Assembly: GCF_963678545.1 (NCBI RefSeq)
Contig: NZ_OY782870.1
Span: forward strand, 186,001-250,000
Direction of reading: 5' to 3'
Source of the DNA: an uncultured Methanomethylovorans sp.
Lineage (GTDB): Archaea; Halobacteriota; Methanosarcinia; Methanosarcinales; Methanosarcinaceae
DNA length: 64,000 bases
Of this stretch, positions 1 to 8,787 are shown one piece after another. Under the pieces are notes generated by a model. That model was not told where the DNA came from. It did no database searches and saw only the letters and a list, made by a program, of their open reading frames with translations. How positions within the stretch are numbered: the first letter of the stretch is position 1; every line of letters starts with the position of its first letter. The translations under genes and the position numbers were made by a program.

Positions 1-583
1 CCCTGTCATCTTTTCCCAACATGTAGGCATTTGCACCGTCTATAATTTCCACGGCCACTGCCTGTTGAAGCTGGTTAAGTGCATGGTGCATATCCATTAC
101 AAGCAGATGTAAACTGTCACCCTTTTCCGTGTCCCCGGAAGTTATCCGCTGGATCAGCTCTCCTGTAACCAGATCTGCGCCCCTGAAAGTGACATCAGCC
201 CTCAACTTTTCCAGCCTGGAGGATAACTCACCAGCATCCACTCTGGAAGACACTACAAGTGGCCTGATCATTTCATCCATGCACAAGAGAATGGAGTTAA
301 TTATCTTCCCCGAATCAGGTATAAGATAACTATCATCCTCAACTTTCATAGCGGAGCTTACCACCACATCCAGAGACGTGTCATTTTCTCCGGCGGTTAT
401 CCTTTCCATTCTGAGAATAGAATGCTCTTTCTCTGGATACAGAGCTTTTTCACGAGCTGTCTGGAGCAATGTGAAATAGTATTTTATTTTGTTGTTGGCG
501 ACCAAGGCCGAATTGAGAAGACCTGGTACCAGGAGTTCTTTTTCACCCAGTTCTTCAACTATGGATAACTTTTCCAATAGCAT
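1..583 (-). CDS. Unidentified helical archaeal protein, 3' end cut by window edge
   Basis: The minus strand is open from an ATG at 583, preceded by a GGGGGT ribosome binding site, to the window edge (194 codons seen). The translation is rich in Leu, Glu and Lys and looks all-helical. It starts MLLEKLSIVEELGEKELL and reaches IIDGANAYMLGKDDR at the edge. I see no signal peptide, membrane segment or catalytic motif. The composition is that of a genuine soluble protein, and the plus-strand frames here are shadows. I do not recognise the family. The C-terminus lies outside the window, so length and function cannot be judged. Confidence 0.65.
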   Translation of the reverse strand, partial: MLLEKLSIVEELGEKELLVPGLLNSALVANNKIKYYFTLLQTAREKALYPEKEHSILRMERITAGENDTSLDVVVSSAMKVEDDSYLIPDSGKIINSILLCMDEMIRPLVVSSRVDAGELSSRLEKLRADVTFRGADLVTGELIQRITSGDTEKGDSLHLLVMDMHHALNQLQQAVAVEIIDGANAYMLGKDDR

Positions 584-618
584 ACCCCCTTTAGATCCAG
601 CTATTGTTCTAATAATTG

Positions 619-759
619 TTATTCTATGTAGCAGAAATGCTTTTGGCAATGTTCCAAGATGTGGGTGCGCTGCTTCAGATTGAAGTACTCATTAGCTTCT
701 GCTGAAATATCAGCACGAATCTCGAGTCCTGTATAATTGTCGCAAGCACATCCTTCACA
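619..759 (-). pseudogene. Possible truncated Cys-containing ORF
   Basis: Between the gene above and the IS the minus strand has a 46-codon open frame. It begins CEGCACDNYTGLEIRAD, contains more Cys and His near its end, and stops at 619-621. It has no in-frame ATG, GTG or TTG and is blocked by a TAA just upstream, so it may be the 3' remnant of a small metal-binding protein. It could also be chance. Confidence 0.25.
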
Positions 760-860
760 TTACTCTTTTCACTCTTGCCCTTTTTGAGATTGTCTAATTA
801 GAACTTGATCTTAAAAACCTATTCGTTTTTTCATTAACTCCATACCTTTTTTTTTAGGGG

Positions 861-900
861 GGGGGCGGTAGCTATAAATACCATAAATTTGGCCCCCCTC
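861..900 (+). promoter_or_regulatory. IS promoter with G-run/C-run hairpin
   Basis: A run of nine G (857-865) can pair with the C run at 893-898, just before the transposase ATG. A good archaeal TATA box, TATAAATA at 873-880, lies in the loop. Its distance to the ATG at 901 is about that expected between TATA box and transcription start, so transcripts made from it would be leaderless. Longer transcripts entering from outside would instead fold the hairpin over the start. This is inference from sequence. Confidence 0.5.
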
Positions 901-2010
901 ATGACTAAAAAATCTAGAGAGTATAAAGGAGTCCTCTTCGAGGAGTCCATAGAAAATTATCTGAACAGAGAAAGCGCCTCAATTTGCCAATTCCTGCACT
1001 TTCTCTGCATAGAAGATATTTCAAAGTACGTCGAGCGTACTTTGTATACCAACAAAAGTTGGCATTTTAAGTATAACGTTTCATCGATGATAAAACTCTT
1101 CATTGTAATGTGTTTCAGGAAATTATCTTATGAAAAGACTGTTTCTTCTTTGACAGAAGAAGAGGCTATTCTACTCTCTTTTTATGATGAGAACGGATTC
1201 ATAAAACTTCCTTCGGGAAAGACATTACACCACTTTGTGAAATATAGATTGGGTGAAGATGGGCTTAAAGAAATAATGATGTTAGTAGGTGAGAAGATCC
1301 TCAGCCTTACCCAAATAAAAGAAGCTAAGATCGATTCAACCCCGCTTGAAGCTTCAAGATACGATAAACATGCTGATTACAATCCACATTATCAATGTAA
1401 AATGGATAAAGCACATATTACAATGGTTGGAACATACCCAATATTTATGACCCATACTAATGGTAATGCATCAGATTCCCCTGAACTTATCAAACACATT
1501 GAAGCATTGAAAGAAATGAATGTTGATATTGATTTTTATTCTGCTGACGGGGGTTATGACTCTTTCCTGAATCATGCAGATATCTGGTACCATTTGAATG
1601 CAAGGCCAATTATTTCGTATTCTTCAAATGCTGTGATAAACAAAGAAGGTGAAATCGAAAGAATTGATCACTGGGTTAATAAGATGTGGAAAAAGGGTGG
1701 AGATATACATGCAAAGATTGAAGACAAGCTAAAATTCCTCTATAAAAACGGTAGATATGAACAGATAGGGATGTATCTTCGAAATAAAAATATCCGGGAT
1801 AACTTGTTCATGATTTTTTTCAAGAAAAGAGGAGAATGTGAACCAGAACACAGGCATATCAAACACACAGTTAAATTCGATATCAGAGAAGTAAGAGTGG
1901 AGAGTAGAGAACTCTACTCTCTACTGAGCTTTGTGGCATATCAGTTTTTGAGGCTTACAGAACTACAAAATTGTATGCAAGGAAAAAATTCAGTTGGGAG
2001 ATTCTTTTGA
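901..2010 (+). CDS. DDE transposase of the 1.28 kb IS (copy 1)
   Basis: This is a 369-residue transposase of the IS4/IS5-like DDE superfamily; the exact IS family is not assigned. The catalytic triad can be proposed from spacing: Asp145 in KIDSTPLEASRYD, Asp216 in YSADGGYDS, and a Glu around 314-316 in GECEPEH. The C-terminal helix is typical of DDE_Tnp_1 proteins. I chose the ATG at 901 over the TTG at 889 because a TATA box sits about 25 bp upstream, and there is no Shine-Dalgarno for either start. It differs from copy 2 by one residue (Arg46 here, Ser there). The frame is intact, so the element may be active. Confidence 0.85.
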   Translation: MTKKSREYKGVLFEESIENYLNRESASICQFLHFLCIEDISKYVERTLYTNKSWHFKYNVSSMIKLFIVMCFRKLSYEKTVSSLTEEEAILLSFYDENGFIKLPSGKTLHHFVKYRLGEDGLKEIMMLVGEKILSLTQIKEAKIDSTPLEASRYDKHADYNPHYQCKMDKAHITMVGTYPIFMTHTNGNASDSPELIKHIEALKEMNVDIDFYSADGGYDSFLNHADIWYHLNARPIISYSSNAVINKEGEIERIDHWVNKMWKKGGDIHAKIEDKLKFLYKNGRYEQIGMYLRNKNIRDNLFMIFFKKRGECEPEHRHIKHTVKFDIREVRVESRELYSLLSFVAYQFLRLTELQNCMQGKNSVGRFF

Positions 2011-2133
2011 GAAAATATAGTCTAATTAGAATAGGGAGTATTGGAAGCTAATTAGATGGTCTCTTTTTAGAGTCGGTGCATAACCGCAATCACCTTTAGA
2101 AAACAGCTAAGCGTCCTCTTGATCTTAGATCTC

Positions 2134-2271
2134 TCAGAACCCATCGTTTCGGCCTGTGACCTCTAGAGGTTTGAAAAGTAAAGATGACTGTACCTGGTAA
2201 GCATCATACTTGTTAGACCTCCAACCATGCTTGACCTTATTAAGAGCTTCACTGAATTTCTGAACATCCAT
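2134..2271 (-). other. Short unrecognised ORF in the 2.06-2.45 kb gap
   Basis: The gap between the IS and the VOC gene holds only a 45-residue minus-strand ORF (starts MDVQKFSEALNKVKHGW, ends before 2134). It has plausible amino-acid composition but no clear ribosome binding site and no family I recognise. It may be the remnant of a gene damaged by the nearby IS. Nothing else is visible in this gap. Confidence 0.25.
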
Positions 2272-2447
2272 TTTAACGCTTGAGTGACTAAACCCATTGT
2301 ATTATACACATTTCTTAATACCAGCCTTCACTTGTTAAAATCAATTTATTAGCACATAACCTTGATAGATATGTCAAGGTTTAGATTTATTGTTAAATGA
2401 ACATTTTCAAACAGCCAGTAACAGATGAACTTACGATGGTTGCTTCT

Positions 2448-2807
2448 TTATGGACTGCTTGATAACCATTCGGGCTGGCTATCTGGAATTAGGCTTTTCT
2501 CCCAGAGATTGAAAATGTTATTAGCATTATCCATACAGATGGCAAGATATCCCCACCCCTGAACTACCATTTTTGAGGTAAGGGCTTTTCCGCCTAAAGA
2601 CTCTATTTTTTCTATGTATTCTTCTATCGAATACACTCCGATATATGATGATATATCTTTACTGCCACTTATATTTCCTATGTCTTCATCTGGACCTTCG
2701 ACATGGCCCATAACCTTTTCTACCTTCCTGCCAAAAAGTTTCAAATAGAAATCGTTTGCCTTTTCTAGATTCTCTGCAGGAATGTCTATATGGACTAGTA
2801 TTGACAT
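2448..2807 (-). CDS. VOC (glyoxalase/bleomycin-resistance fold) family protein
   Basis: A 119-residue protein with the paired beta-alpha-beta-beta-beta modules of the vicinal oxygen chelate superfamily: N-terminal ILVHIDIPAENLEKANDFY, then FGRKVEK, a middle helix EEYIEKIESLGGKAL, and C-terminal GWGYLAICMDNANNIFNLWE. This is a single-domain size and such proteins usually dimerise. His6 is a possible metal ligand, but the full metal set of true glyoxalases is not evident, so the substrate is unknown. The start has GGAG a few bases upstream. A TATA-like TTTATACT on the minus strand lies at about 2834-2842. It appears to be a single-gene unit. Confidence 0.75.
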   Translation of the reverse strand: MSILVHIDIPAENLEKANDFYLKLFGRKVEKVMGHVEGPDEDIGNISGSKDISSYIGVYSIEEYIEKIESLGGKALTSKMVVQGWGYLAICMDNANNIFNLWEKSLIPDSQPEWLSSSP

Positions 2808-2843
2808 TTAACCACTCCGTACTATGTAAGTTAGTATAAATCG

Positions 2844-3274
2844 GTTTTAGGTTGACAGTAGATAAGTTTTATGCAAATACAATATATGTATCTATATATC
2901 GTATATAGGGCGTAGGGATCTAAATGTTGAAAACATAGTATTCTAGAGAATCTCAAATTAGGGTTGTGATTTAAAAAAATATTCCTTTTTTCGTTGATAC
3001 TGCTATTAAGTACATCAAATTAGAATCGAAATCTAAGGAGCTAATTTGATAGCCTCATTATAAAATAAAACAGTAAAAGTTAAAGAGGTTTAGGTTATAG
3101 GTAATAAACAAATGGTTATTGGTATCATAACCTTCATGATTGCAACTTTGTACATTTAAACAAAGCTTAAAGTTGATTTTAGAATAGTATGAGTAAAATA
3201 TGTAAAAGTGGCACGAGGGTTTGAATTATGATTGAAAATCATAGATGAATTATTAATAGGAGATTAAAGCGAAT
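2844..3274. other. AT-rich intergenic region
   Basis: About 430 bp between the divergent VOC and SulP genes. It is very AT-rich with several TATA-like stretches (for example around 2881-2905). I see no ORF, RNA gene or clear repeat. Confidence 0.5.
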
Positions 3275-4984
3275 ATGAAGCCTGCAAAAAATCCTGGTAG
3301 GTTCCTTCACATCCCCATTTTCCAGGGAGTATTACCCTCCAGCCCTAAACAAATACCTACGGAAATCACTGCAGGGATCGCATTTGCAGCATTTGCCATT
3401 CCCGAAGTTATGGGGTATACCAGGATTGCAGGCATGCCTTTAGTTACCGGAATTTACACAATCCTGTTTCCAATGCTTGCTTTTGCTATTTTTGGTTCAT
3501 CCCGCCATCTTGTAGTCGGAGCTGATTCTGCAACTGCGGCGATAATAGCGAGCGGACTGATAACAATAGCAGTGCCGGAATCTCCTCAATACGTTGCATA
3601 TGCCGGGATGATCGCTCTGATTGCAGCAATCTTTATTCTTATTGCAGGCCTGTTGCAACTCGGTTTTCTGGCTGATTTTCTTTCTCACACTGTTCTGATA
3701 GGATTTCTGTCCGGTGTAGGTATCCGTATCTCGATCTCACAGCTTGGTGGGATATTAGGGATATCTGCAGGGTTAGATGGAACGTTAATGCATCCCTTAT
3801 CTTTACTCTCATCTTTAGTAAGAACACTGGCTCTTACAAACCTTCCCACGCTTATAGTCTCATTATCTGTAATCGGGGTTATAGTTCTTAGCGAAAGGAT
3901 TGGAAATAAAATCCCCGGTGCACTAATAGCAATCGTCGGGGCAATTACTGCAAGCTGGATGTTCGATCTTTCTTCCTACGGGATCATTATTCTTAATACG
4001 GTACCCGGTGGTTTGCCTCATCTCTCTTTGCCTCAAGTCCCGCTTTCTGATATCCCAAAGCTTGTTAACATTTCAGCGGCCTGTTTTATAATCATCCTCG
4101 CCCAGAGCGCTGCAACGTCCCGGGCTTATGCTATGAAGTTTTCCGACACTTTCAGTGAAAACTCAGATCTCATCGGATTGAGCCTTGCCAATGCAGCAGC
4201 AGGGATATCAGGTACTTTCGTGGTCAATGGCAGTCCGACAAAAACTGAAATGGTCAGAAGTGCCGGGGGGCGTACCCAGCTTACACAGCTCACAACGGTC
4301 TTCGTTGTTGTGATAGTTTTGATGTTCTTTACCGGGCCATTCGCCTATTTGCCCACTGCCGTACTTTCATCAGTGGTGTTCCTTATTGGTCTGCGACTTA
4401 TAGATACCAAAGGGATGGCCGCTCTTTACAGACAGCGCCCTGTAGAATTTAATGTCGCCCTGATAACAGCTATGACAGTTGTAGTTATAGGTGTTGAACA
4501 GGGAATTGTGATATCTATAGTACTCTCGGTTATTGCTCACCTGCGCCACAGTTACCGACCACTTAACCTGCTGCTTGTTCCAAAACAGGGAGGGGCCATG
4601 AGGACAGTTCCACTCGAAAAAGGACAGCAAGCTGTTGAGGGCCTGTTGATCTACCGTTTTGGCTCAAACCTCTACTTTGCTAACGAAAGCCGATTCATGG
4701 AAGAAATAATTGCACTTGCCAAAGAATATGGGGGGCTTAAATGGTTTTGCATTTCTGCAACGAACATCGAAGATATCGATTTCACCTCTATAGAGGCGCT
4801 TAAAAATGTATTCACCCAGTTGCAACAAATGAATATCACTCTTGTATTAAGTGAAGTGGTGCAGCCTGTTATGAATGAGCTTGATAGGGACGGCATAACT
4901 GCAATGATTGGCAAGGATCATATCTTCGAGTCAGTTCAGGATGTCATAGAAGCTTACAGGAACTCGCGAGAGAGTTCACCATAA
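3275..4984 (+). CDS. SulP/SLC26 family anion transporter with STAS domain
   Basis: A 569-residue inner-membrane transporter. Residues about 15-390 form the SulP transporter core, with many hydrophobic segments and the signature-like stretch AFAIPEVMGYTRIAGMPLVTGIYT. Residues about 440-555 form a cytoplasmic STAS domain (LIYRFGSNLYFANE ... DIDFTSIEALKNV). Family members carry sulfate, bicarbonate or other oxyanions; the substrate cannot be read from sequence and no sulfate-assimilation gene is adjacent. The ATG at 3275 follows a good AGGAG. A decayed transposase begins right after the stop codon, so anything once downstream in this operon was displaced. Confidence 0.88.
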   Translation: MKPAKNPGRFLHIPIFQGVLPSSPKQIPTEITAGIAFAAFAIPEVMGYTRIAGMPLVTGIYTILFPMLAFAIFGSSRHLVVGADSATAAIIASGLITIAVPESPQYVAYAGMIALIAAIFILIAGLLQLGFLADFLSHTVLIGFLSGVGIRISISQLGGILGISAGLDGTLMHPLSLLSSLVRTLALTNLPTLIVSLSVIGVIVLSERIGNKIPGALIAIVGAITASWMFDLSSYGIIILNTVPGGLPHLSLPQVPLSDIPKLVNISAACFIIILAQSAATSRAYAMKFSDTFSENSDLIGLSLANAAAGISGTFVVNGSPTKTEMVRSAGGRTQLTQLTTVFVVVIVLMFFTGPFAYLPTAVLSSVVFLIGLRLIDTKGMAALYRQRPVEFNVALITAMTVVVIGVEQGIVISIVLSVIAHLRHSYRPLNLLLVPKQGGAMRTVPLEKGQQAVEGLLIYRFGSNLYFANESRFMEEIIALAKEYGGLKWFCISATNIEDIDFTSIEALKNVFTQLQQMNITLVLSEVVQPVMNELDRDGITAMIGKDHIFESVQDVIEAYRNSRESSP

Positions 4985-5305
4985 AACAAGACCATGTGAG
5001 GTTTTAGCAGATTCTACTTATGACAATACGGCCATAAGGCAGTATTTAAGATACAGAGCTATCAAAAGCAGTTTACTGATCAATACTAGGAATAGTAAAA
5101 GAAGAAAAAAAGGAAGATCTACTAGATTTGATCTAGATTCTTATTCAAAAAGGGGAAATATCGAACGATTCTTTGCATAGTTGAAGATGGGATTCCGAAA
5201 ATTGGCAAGTAGATATGAAAGGTTTAATGTGGTTTTCAAAGGACTATTAGATATCGCATGTTTCATTCTATGCTAGAAAAAGGTGTGAGCGAAGTTTTGA
5301 AATGA
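4985..5305 (+). pseudogene. Decayed 3' half of an IS5-type transposase
   Basis: This stretch aligns with the second half of the transposase in the IS5-type copies at 38.0 and 44.0 kb (from the GRPRTRPLEVLADAAYDDTEIRQYL region to the end). It carries many substitutions, a short deletion and in-frame stops (a TGG codon has become TAG near 5177, another TAG near 5273). The right terminal repeat is blurred (GAAGTTTTGAAATGAG). It is an old, dead relative of the two nearly identical young copies. Confidence 0.85.
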
Positions 5306-5426
5306 GTTATTCTGTAAACTCCATGCATAGCTGTAAGAATAAAGGCAAATTTACAATTGAACAATTGGTAGTTTTACAATTACCACCAATCAATCCTTTT
5401 TTTGTTAAAGCAGATTAAAGTCAAAG

Positions 5427-5894
5427 TTAACCGAAATTGAGGGATAACCACCCTTTTATTTCATCTCTGACCCGTCGAAAAATCGCAAGTTGTTCTTCTA
5501 CTGATCCTGTAACGCCAGCAGGGTCTTCAAAACTCCTATGAATCACTTCTCTCGCTCTAGGCTGTTCAGTTGTTTTAAACTGCCCTTGCGGGAGTTCAAG
5601 TGGTGCACTGCAAAAAGGACAGTTCTGCCTGTTTCTATCACAGACTGTTATTGCGATGTCAAATAATGTGTTGTGAAATTCCTGCGATACTTTAGAGCGC
5701 TGCCCGGAAATATCTATTCCAATTTCCTTCATGACCTGAATAGCGCGAGGGTCTACAACAGTGGCTTCTACGCCTGCACTGTAGGCTTCGTATCTGTCGC
5801 CATACATAGACCTCATAAGGCCTTCAGCCATCTGGGATCTGGCTGAGTTGTGAAAACACAAAAAGATAATTTTTTTCTTATTCTGTGGCTGCAT
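5427..5894 (-). CDS. arsC: Thioredoxin-type arsenate reductase / low-molecular-weight phosphatase
   Basis: A 155-residue cytosolic protein of the LMW tyrosine phosphatase fold. The P-loop C-x5-R is at the N-terminus (CFHNSAR within IIFLCFHNSARSQMAEG). The pair of Cys used by thioredoxin-coupled ArsC proteins is visible in VCDRNRQNC, with the usual six residues between them. This supports reduction of arsenate to arsenite rather than plain phosphatase activity. The general-acid region is near EDPAGVTG. It lies 70 bp downstream of a second protein of the same family and is probably co-transcribed. No ArsR or arsenite efflux gene is seen nearby. Confidence 0.8.
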   Translation of the reverse strand: MQPQNKKKIIFLCFHNSARSQMAEGLMRSMYGDRYEAYSAGVEATVVDPRAIQVMKEIGIDISGQRSKVSQEFHNTLFDIAITVCDRNRQNCPFCSAPLELPQGQFKTTEQPRAREVIHRSFEDPAGVTGSVEEQLAIFRRVRDEIKGWLSLNFG

Positions 5895-5964
5895 ACTTTT
5901 ACCAATCCATTATCATTAATTGATTATCCTACCACACTATCAAGATGCTATAATCAAAGGATTT

Positions 5965-6408
5965 TTAGTCGCTTGTTTCTTCAACGAACTGTTCCACTTT
6001 TTCTTTTATTGAATCCCTCAGTGCTCTTGCTTGCTCAATCTTTTCATCTTCTGTACCAATGAAAGATTCCGGGTTAGGATATGACCAATTCAATTGAAAG
6101 AATGGTTTGGGGAAAAGTGGGCATTCTTCCTCCTGCGCTCTATCACAAACAGTTATAACATAGTTGAACAATCGCCCTTCTTTGAAAAGATCCCATGCTG
6201 ACTGCGTCTTCTTTCCACTGAGATCAAAACCATCCTCTTCCATGACCTTTTCAATCAAAGGATGAAGAACGGTAGGTCGATATCCAGCACTTTCAACTTC
6301 AAACCTATCTCCACCAATTCTCTTCAAGTACTCTTCAGCAATTTGACTTCTACCGCTGTTGTGTATGCATATAAAAAGAACTTTTATCTTCTTATCACTC
6401 GACACCAT
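5965..6408 (-). CDS. ArsC-like low-molecular-weight phosphatase family protein
   Basis: A 147-residue paralogue of the downstream gene. It has the catalytic P-loop CIHNSGR (in VLFICIHNSGRSQIAEEYL) and a second Cys pair in VCDRAQEEEC, spaced one residue wider than in classical thioredoxin-linked ArsC. The substrate could be arsenate or a phosphotyrosine protein. It is first in a two-gene minus-strand unit. The ATG at 6408 is chosen because family similarity begins at once; the ribosome binding site is weak. The roughly 400 bp upstream has AT-rich promoter-like sequence but no further gene on this strand. Confidence 0.75.
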   Translation of the reverse strand: MVSSDKKIKVLFICIHNSGRSQIAEEYLKRIGGDRFEVESAGYRPTVLHPLIEKVMEEDGFDLSGKKTQSAWDLFKEGRLFNYVITVCDRAQEEECPLFPKPFFQLNWSYPNPESFIGTEDEKIEQARALRDSIKEKVEQFVEETSD

Positions 6409-6757
6409 GTTGACATTTTCTCTTTACACTGAAGATAAATCTTACTTATAGAGATTATATAATCTATTGTAGACTATATTTCTGCAAATAAACTAAAGAG
6501 GATTTCGATAAACCTAAATTTTTAACTGATTATTTATAAATGGTATAAAAGACATTTTTAAGTATGGGGTTTTTCGAAATCCTCTGTGAGACAAAAACCT
6601 TTAGAAGAGTATTTCACGCATATTTCATGTCAGCATCTATAGAGCTTCACTTATTTTCTTAGATATGCAACTTCTCCCACGGTTAAACCTATGAGATATC
6701 TGGTTGCGTTCTTCAGAATCTGCAATTAGTACTTATAGAATATATGTGGGTCTAATA

Positions 6758-6764
6758 TTTATAT
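6758..6764 (+). promoter_or_regulatory. TATA box for the small membrane ORF
   Basis: TTTATAT in an AT-rich stretch about 45 bp upstream of the ATG at 6809, in a spacing suitable for a short leader carrying GGTGG. Confidence 0.4.
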
Positions 6765-6808
6765 TTGTATTGTAATAGTAAAACACCTATCCTTTGTGGT
6801 GGAAAAAA

Positions 6809-6931
6809 ATGTCAAATTTACAAATTATATTCGCTATAGCGTTTCTTTTAGACCTATTCATCGGGTATAAGATCTATATTTTTATGAAAAAATGTGTTTA
6901 CAAGATATTTTATTCCGATCAGCAACAATAG
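6809..6931 (+). CDS. Small single-span membrane protein (40 aa)
   Basis: An ATG preceded by a clear GGTGG ribosome binding site opens a 40-residue frame ending in TAG. Residues 4-20 (LQIIFAIAFLLDLFIGY) form one membrane helix, followed by a short basic tail with one Cys. It has its own TATA box. The combination of promoter, ribosome binding site and hydrophobic profile makes it a likely real small gene. I recognise no family. Confidence 0.5.
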   Translation: MSNLQIIFAIAFLLDLFIGYKIYIFMKKCVYKIFYSDQQQ

Positions 6932-6972
6932 CGTACTTTGTTATTAATATTTATGATTGATATGCTTGCATA

Positions 6973-7158
6973 TTACTGCAAGCATAAATCACTTACTCTT
7001 TTGGTGTATTCTTCACCCAATACACAACTAATGCAGTTTGGTACAAAATTATCAATGCAATTTTGGCAAGTTGGCAGCCACCTCATGCACAAAAAACATT
7101 CTCTGTTCTTAATCTGCCCAATAATTTCTTTTCCACAATATGAACAAAATTGTTCCAT
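6973..7158 (-). CDS. Cys-rich zinc-ribbon-like small protein
   Basis: A 61-residue protein with five CxxC-type pairs or near pairs: CSYC, CFLC, CQNC, CISC and a final Cys. This suggests two small zinc sites. The ATG at 7158 follows GGAG at proper distance. The overlapping plus-strand frame is a shadow. Such proteins are often nucleic-acid or protein adaptors, but nothing here fixes a role. The next genes on both sides are also small Cys-rich proteins. Confidence 0.6.
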   Translation of the reverse strand: MEQFCSYCGKEIIGQIKNRECFLCMRWLPTCQNCIDNFVPNCISCVLGEEYTKRVSDLCLQ

Positions 7159-7877
7159 TATTTCTTCTCCTATGGTTTTTTACTTATTGTAGTCGATATA
7201 AGTCTATTTTACGACTTTTTGGATCAGATAAATATGATAAATCCTGATTTTAATCAATTGTTTTCAGATGGGGATTATTCCATTTCTACTTCTAAACCAC
7301 CTATGAGTCCAGTAGTTAATTTGTATAGCAATGCCATGAGAATACCCACTTTAGTACAATAGTGAAAAGTATCAGGTAGGTATAAAAAGATATTCTAAAT
7401 GTTTTTGTTATATCTCGGTTTACTATAGAGTAGAAATAGAACTATATACGAAAGAAGAGACAACTTCTTTATCTACTTATCAGTATTAATTCAAGCGATT
7501 TTTTGGATGATTGCATGTATTTTCTCCTTGTAAGATTCGTTATTTAGATTCTAGATTTAGTCTGTTCCTCTCGGCAATATGCACCTAGCTAGTACAGCCA
7601 TTGGGCCCTCAAGTACATCTTTGTTCTTCAGCATATTTTTGGCAGATATTATCAATTCCACCACGGATTTTGTTGTGTTAAGAATGAGAGGAAGAGAAAT
7701 TTTTTACATACGTAATTAAAAGCAATATGTAGCAAAAATTGAAGAGCTAGGACCACTACAGCATGGATTGAAACATAAAAACCCTATAGATTAACTCTAA
7801 ATAATATAAATTGATAAACAAGAATTTACTACAAGATGACTGGAGATGTAACATATAATTATGTGGGGCAGATATAT
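7159..7877. other. Gene-poor stretch with one short fragment
   Basis: No convincing gene. On the minus strand about 7568-7690 there is a short open frame with protein-like composition (it includes SVVELIISAKNMLKNKDVLE) but no start with a ribosome binding site. It may be a gene remnant. The rest is AT-rich. Confidence 0.3.
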
Positions 7878-8015
7878 ATGATCTGTAGATTTCAAAATAA
7901 ATGCGCTGAATATACCAGATTTGCCATCGGCAATTGCAATGAACTCGATATCTTAGAATGTGATGATAAAAAGATATACGAAAAAATAGAAAATAAGTAT
8001 CTGGCTTTAAGGTAA
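7878..8015 (+). CDS. Small Cys-containing protein (45 aa)
   Basis: Starting at the ATG at 7878, with GTGGGG about 9 bases upstream, this encodes 45 residues with the spaced pattern MICRFQNKCAEYTRFAIGNC and a further Cys at ECDDK. It resembles the short C-x5-C...C putative metal-binding proteins common in methanogens. An in-frame upstream ATG at 7836 would add 14 residues but has no ribosome binding site. Function unknown. Confidence 0.5.
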   Translation: MICRFQNKCAEYTRFAIGNCNELDILECDDKKIYEKIENKYLALR

Positions 8016-8270
8016 AAACTCGAGGACATATTTCTTTTTCTTTGGCTGATAGTGTCCCTACTTTGCTGTAAAATGCGATATGTTATTGTGAAAATGTAAT
8101 CGACAGAGACAAAATGGTGCAATAAACAACATAAAAAGTTCCTAGCACAAAATGCTCTGTGGGTGAGGTATCAGAAGTAGAAGTTCTCTGATAATCTTCA
8201 ACAAACAGACTTACAGATGGATAATACATCAATACTATTGTCCAAATGATGTAAGTACTCGAAAAAAGCT

Positions 8271-8299
8271 CCACCCTCACTGCGAAGCAGTAGGGTGGG
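8271..8299 (-). terminator. Stem-loop over the stop codon of the zinc-ribbon ORF
   Basis: CCACCCTcACTGC, a GAA loop, then GCAGTAGGGTGG: a strong, nearly perfect hairpin overlapping the 3' end of the 8277-8453 gene. It probably ends that transcript or stabilises its 3' end. Confidence 0.55.
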
Positions 8300-8453
8300 A
8301 TATTTCACTAGTCTTTTTTAATGGATTCACCTGATTCCGTTTTTTATTGCAATAAGGACAAATGATACTTTCTTCAAGTGCCAGATCATCATTGATGATA
8401 TTTGAGAAAGCAACCTCAATAGTTCCCTTACATTCCGGACATTCTACCAACAT
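8277..8453 (-). CDS. Small zinc-ribbon protein (58 aa)
   Basis: A minus-strand frame of 58 residues beginning MLVECPECKGTIEVAF, with a second knuckle CPYCNKK about 24 residues later. The two CxxC pairs form a classic zinc ribbon. GTGGT lies just upstream of the ATG. The stop codon is inside a strong stem-loop. Zinc ribbons of this size are usually nucleic-acid-binding or regulatory, but the role here is unknown. Confidence 0.6.
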   Translation of the reverse strand: MLVECPECKGTIEVAFSNIINDDLALEESIICPYCNKKRNQVNPLKKTSEISHPTASQ

Positions 8454-8787
8454 GTTACCACAATCATTTATCTCAAACTCAATTTAAGTTTAATTCTTTT
8501 TGTATCTATAACTTTCCTTTACATTTGAACATGTAGCCATCCACCAATTTTAAATCATGCAATATAGATTTAGAAAAACGATGGTATTTGAAAATCACCT
8601 GATATACCATCTATAACCATCGGCCAAAATGAAAGGCTTATTGAAATCCTCATAATAAGAATGGAATTGGTTGAGAATTACAGGATCAAAATCAAGATAA
8701 TTGATTCAGTTCCTATTAAATAGTAAAAAACAAATCGAATTCAAAAAATATAAAAAATAGAATAATAACTCACTGTTTTATACATAT
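8454..8787. other. Intergenic, no clear gene
   Basis: AT-rich. A plus-strand open stretch around 8610-8720 reads as a protein fragment (includes IGQNERLIEILIIRMELVEN) but lacks a start and ribosome binding site. I see nothing else. Confidence 0.3.

Larger units (their letters stand above)
786..2063 (+). mobile_element. 1.28 kb insertion sequence, copy 1
   Basis: The boundaries come from comparison with the second copy at 56428-57704: the two are almost base-for-base alike between these ends and unrelated outside. The ends form a 17 bp imperfect inverted repeat, left GAGATTGTCTAATTAGA against right (reverse complement) GAGACCATCTAATTAGC. Both flanks show TTTTT, which could be a 5 bp target duplication but is too simple to be certain. 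One transposase gene fills the element. The copies differ by one G in a homopolymer (9 G here, 8 G there) and one missense base. Confidence 0.85.

Noticed and set aside
129..683. Two plus-strand frames at the left edge
   Set aside because: They lie over or beside a minus-strand frame with a ribosome binding site and far better protein composition.
7150..7362. Plus-strand frame beside the Cys-rich gene
   Set aside because: No ribosome binding site, poor composition, and no recognisable pattern.
8083..8280. Minus-strand hydrophobic frame of 65 codons
   Set aside because: It overlaps the terminator hairpin region, has no ribosome binding site, and looks like chance AT-rich reading.
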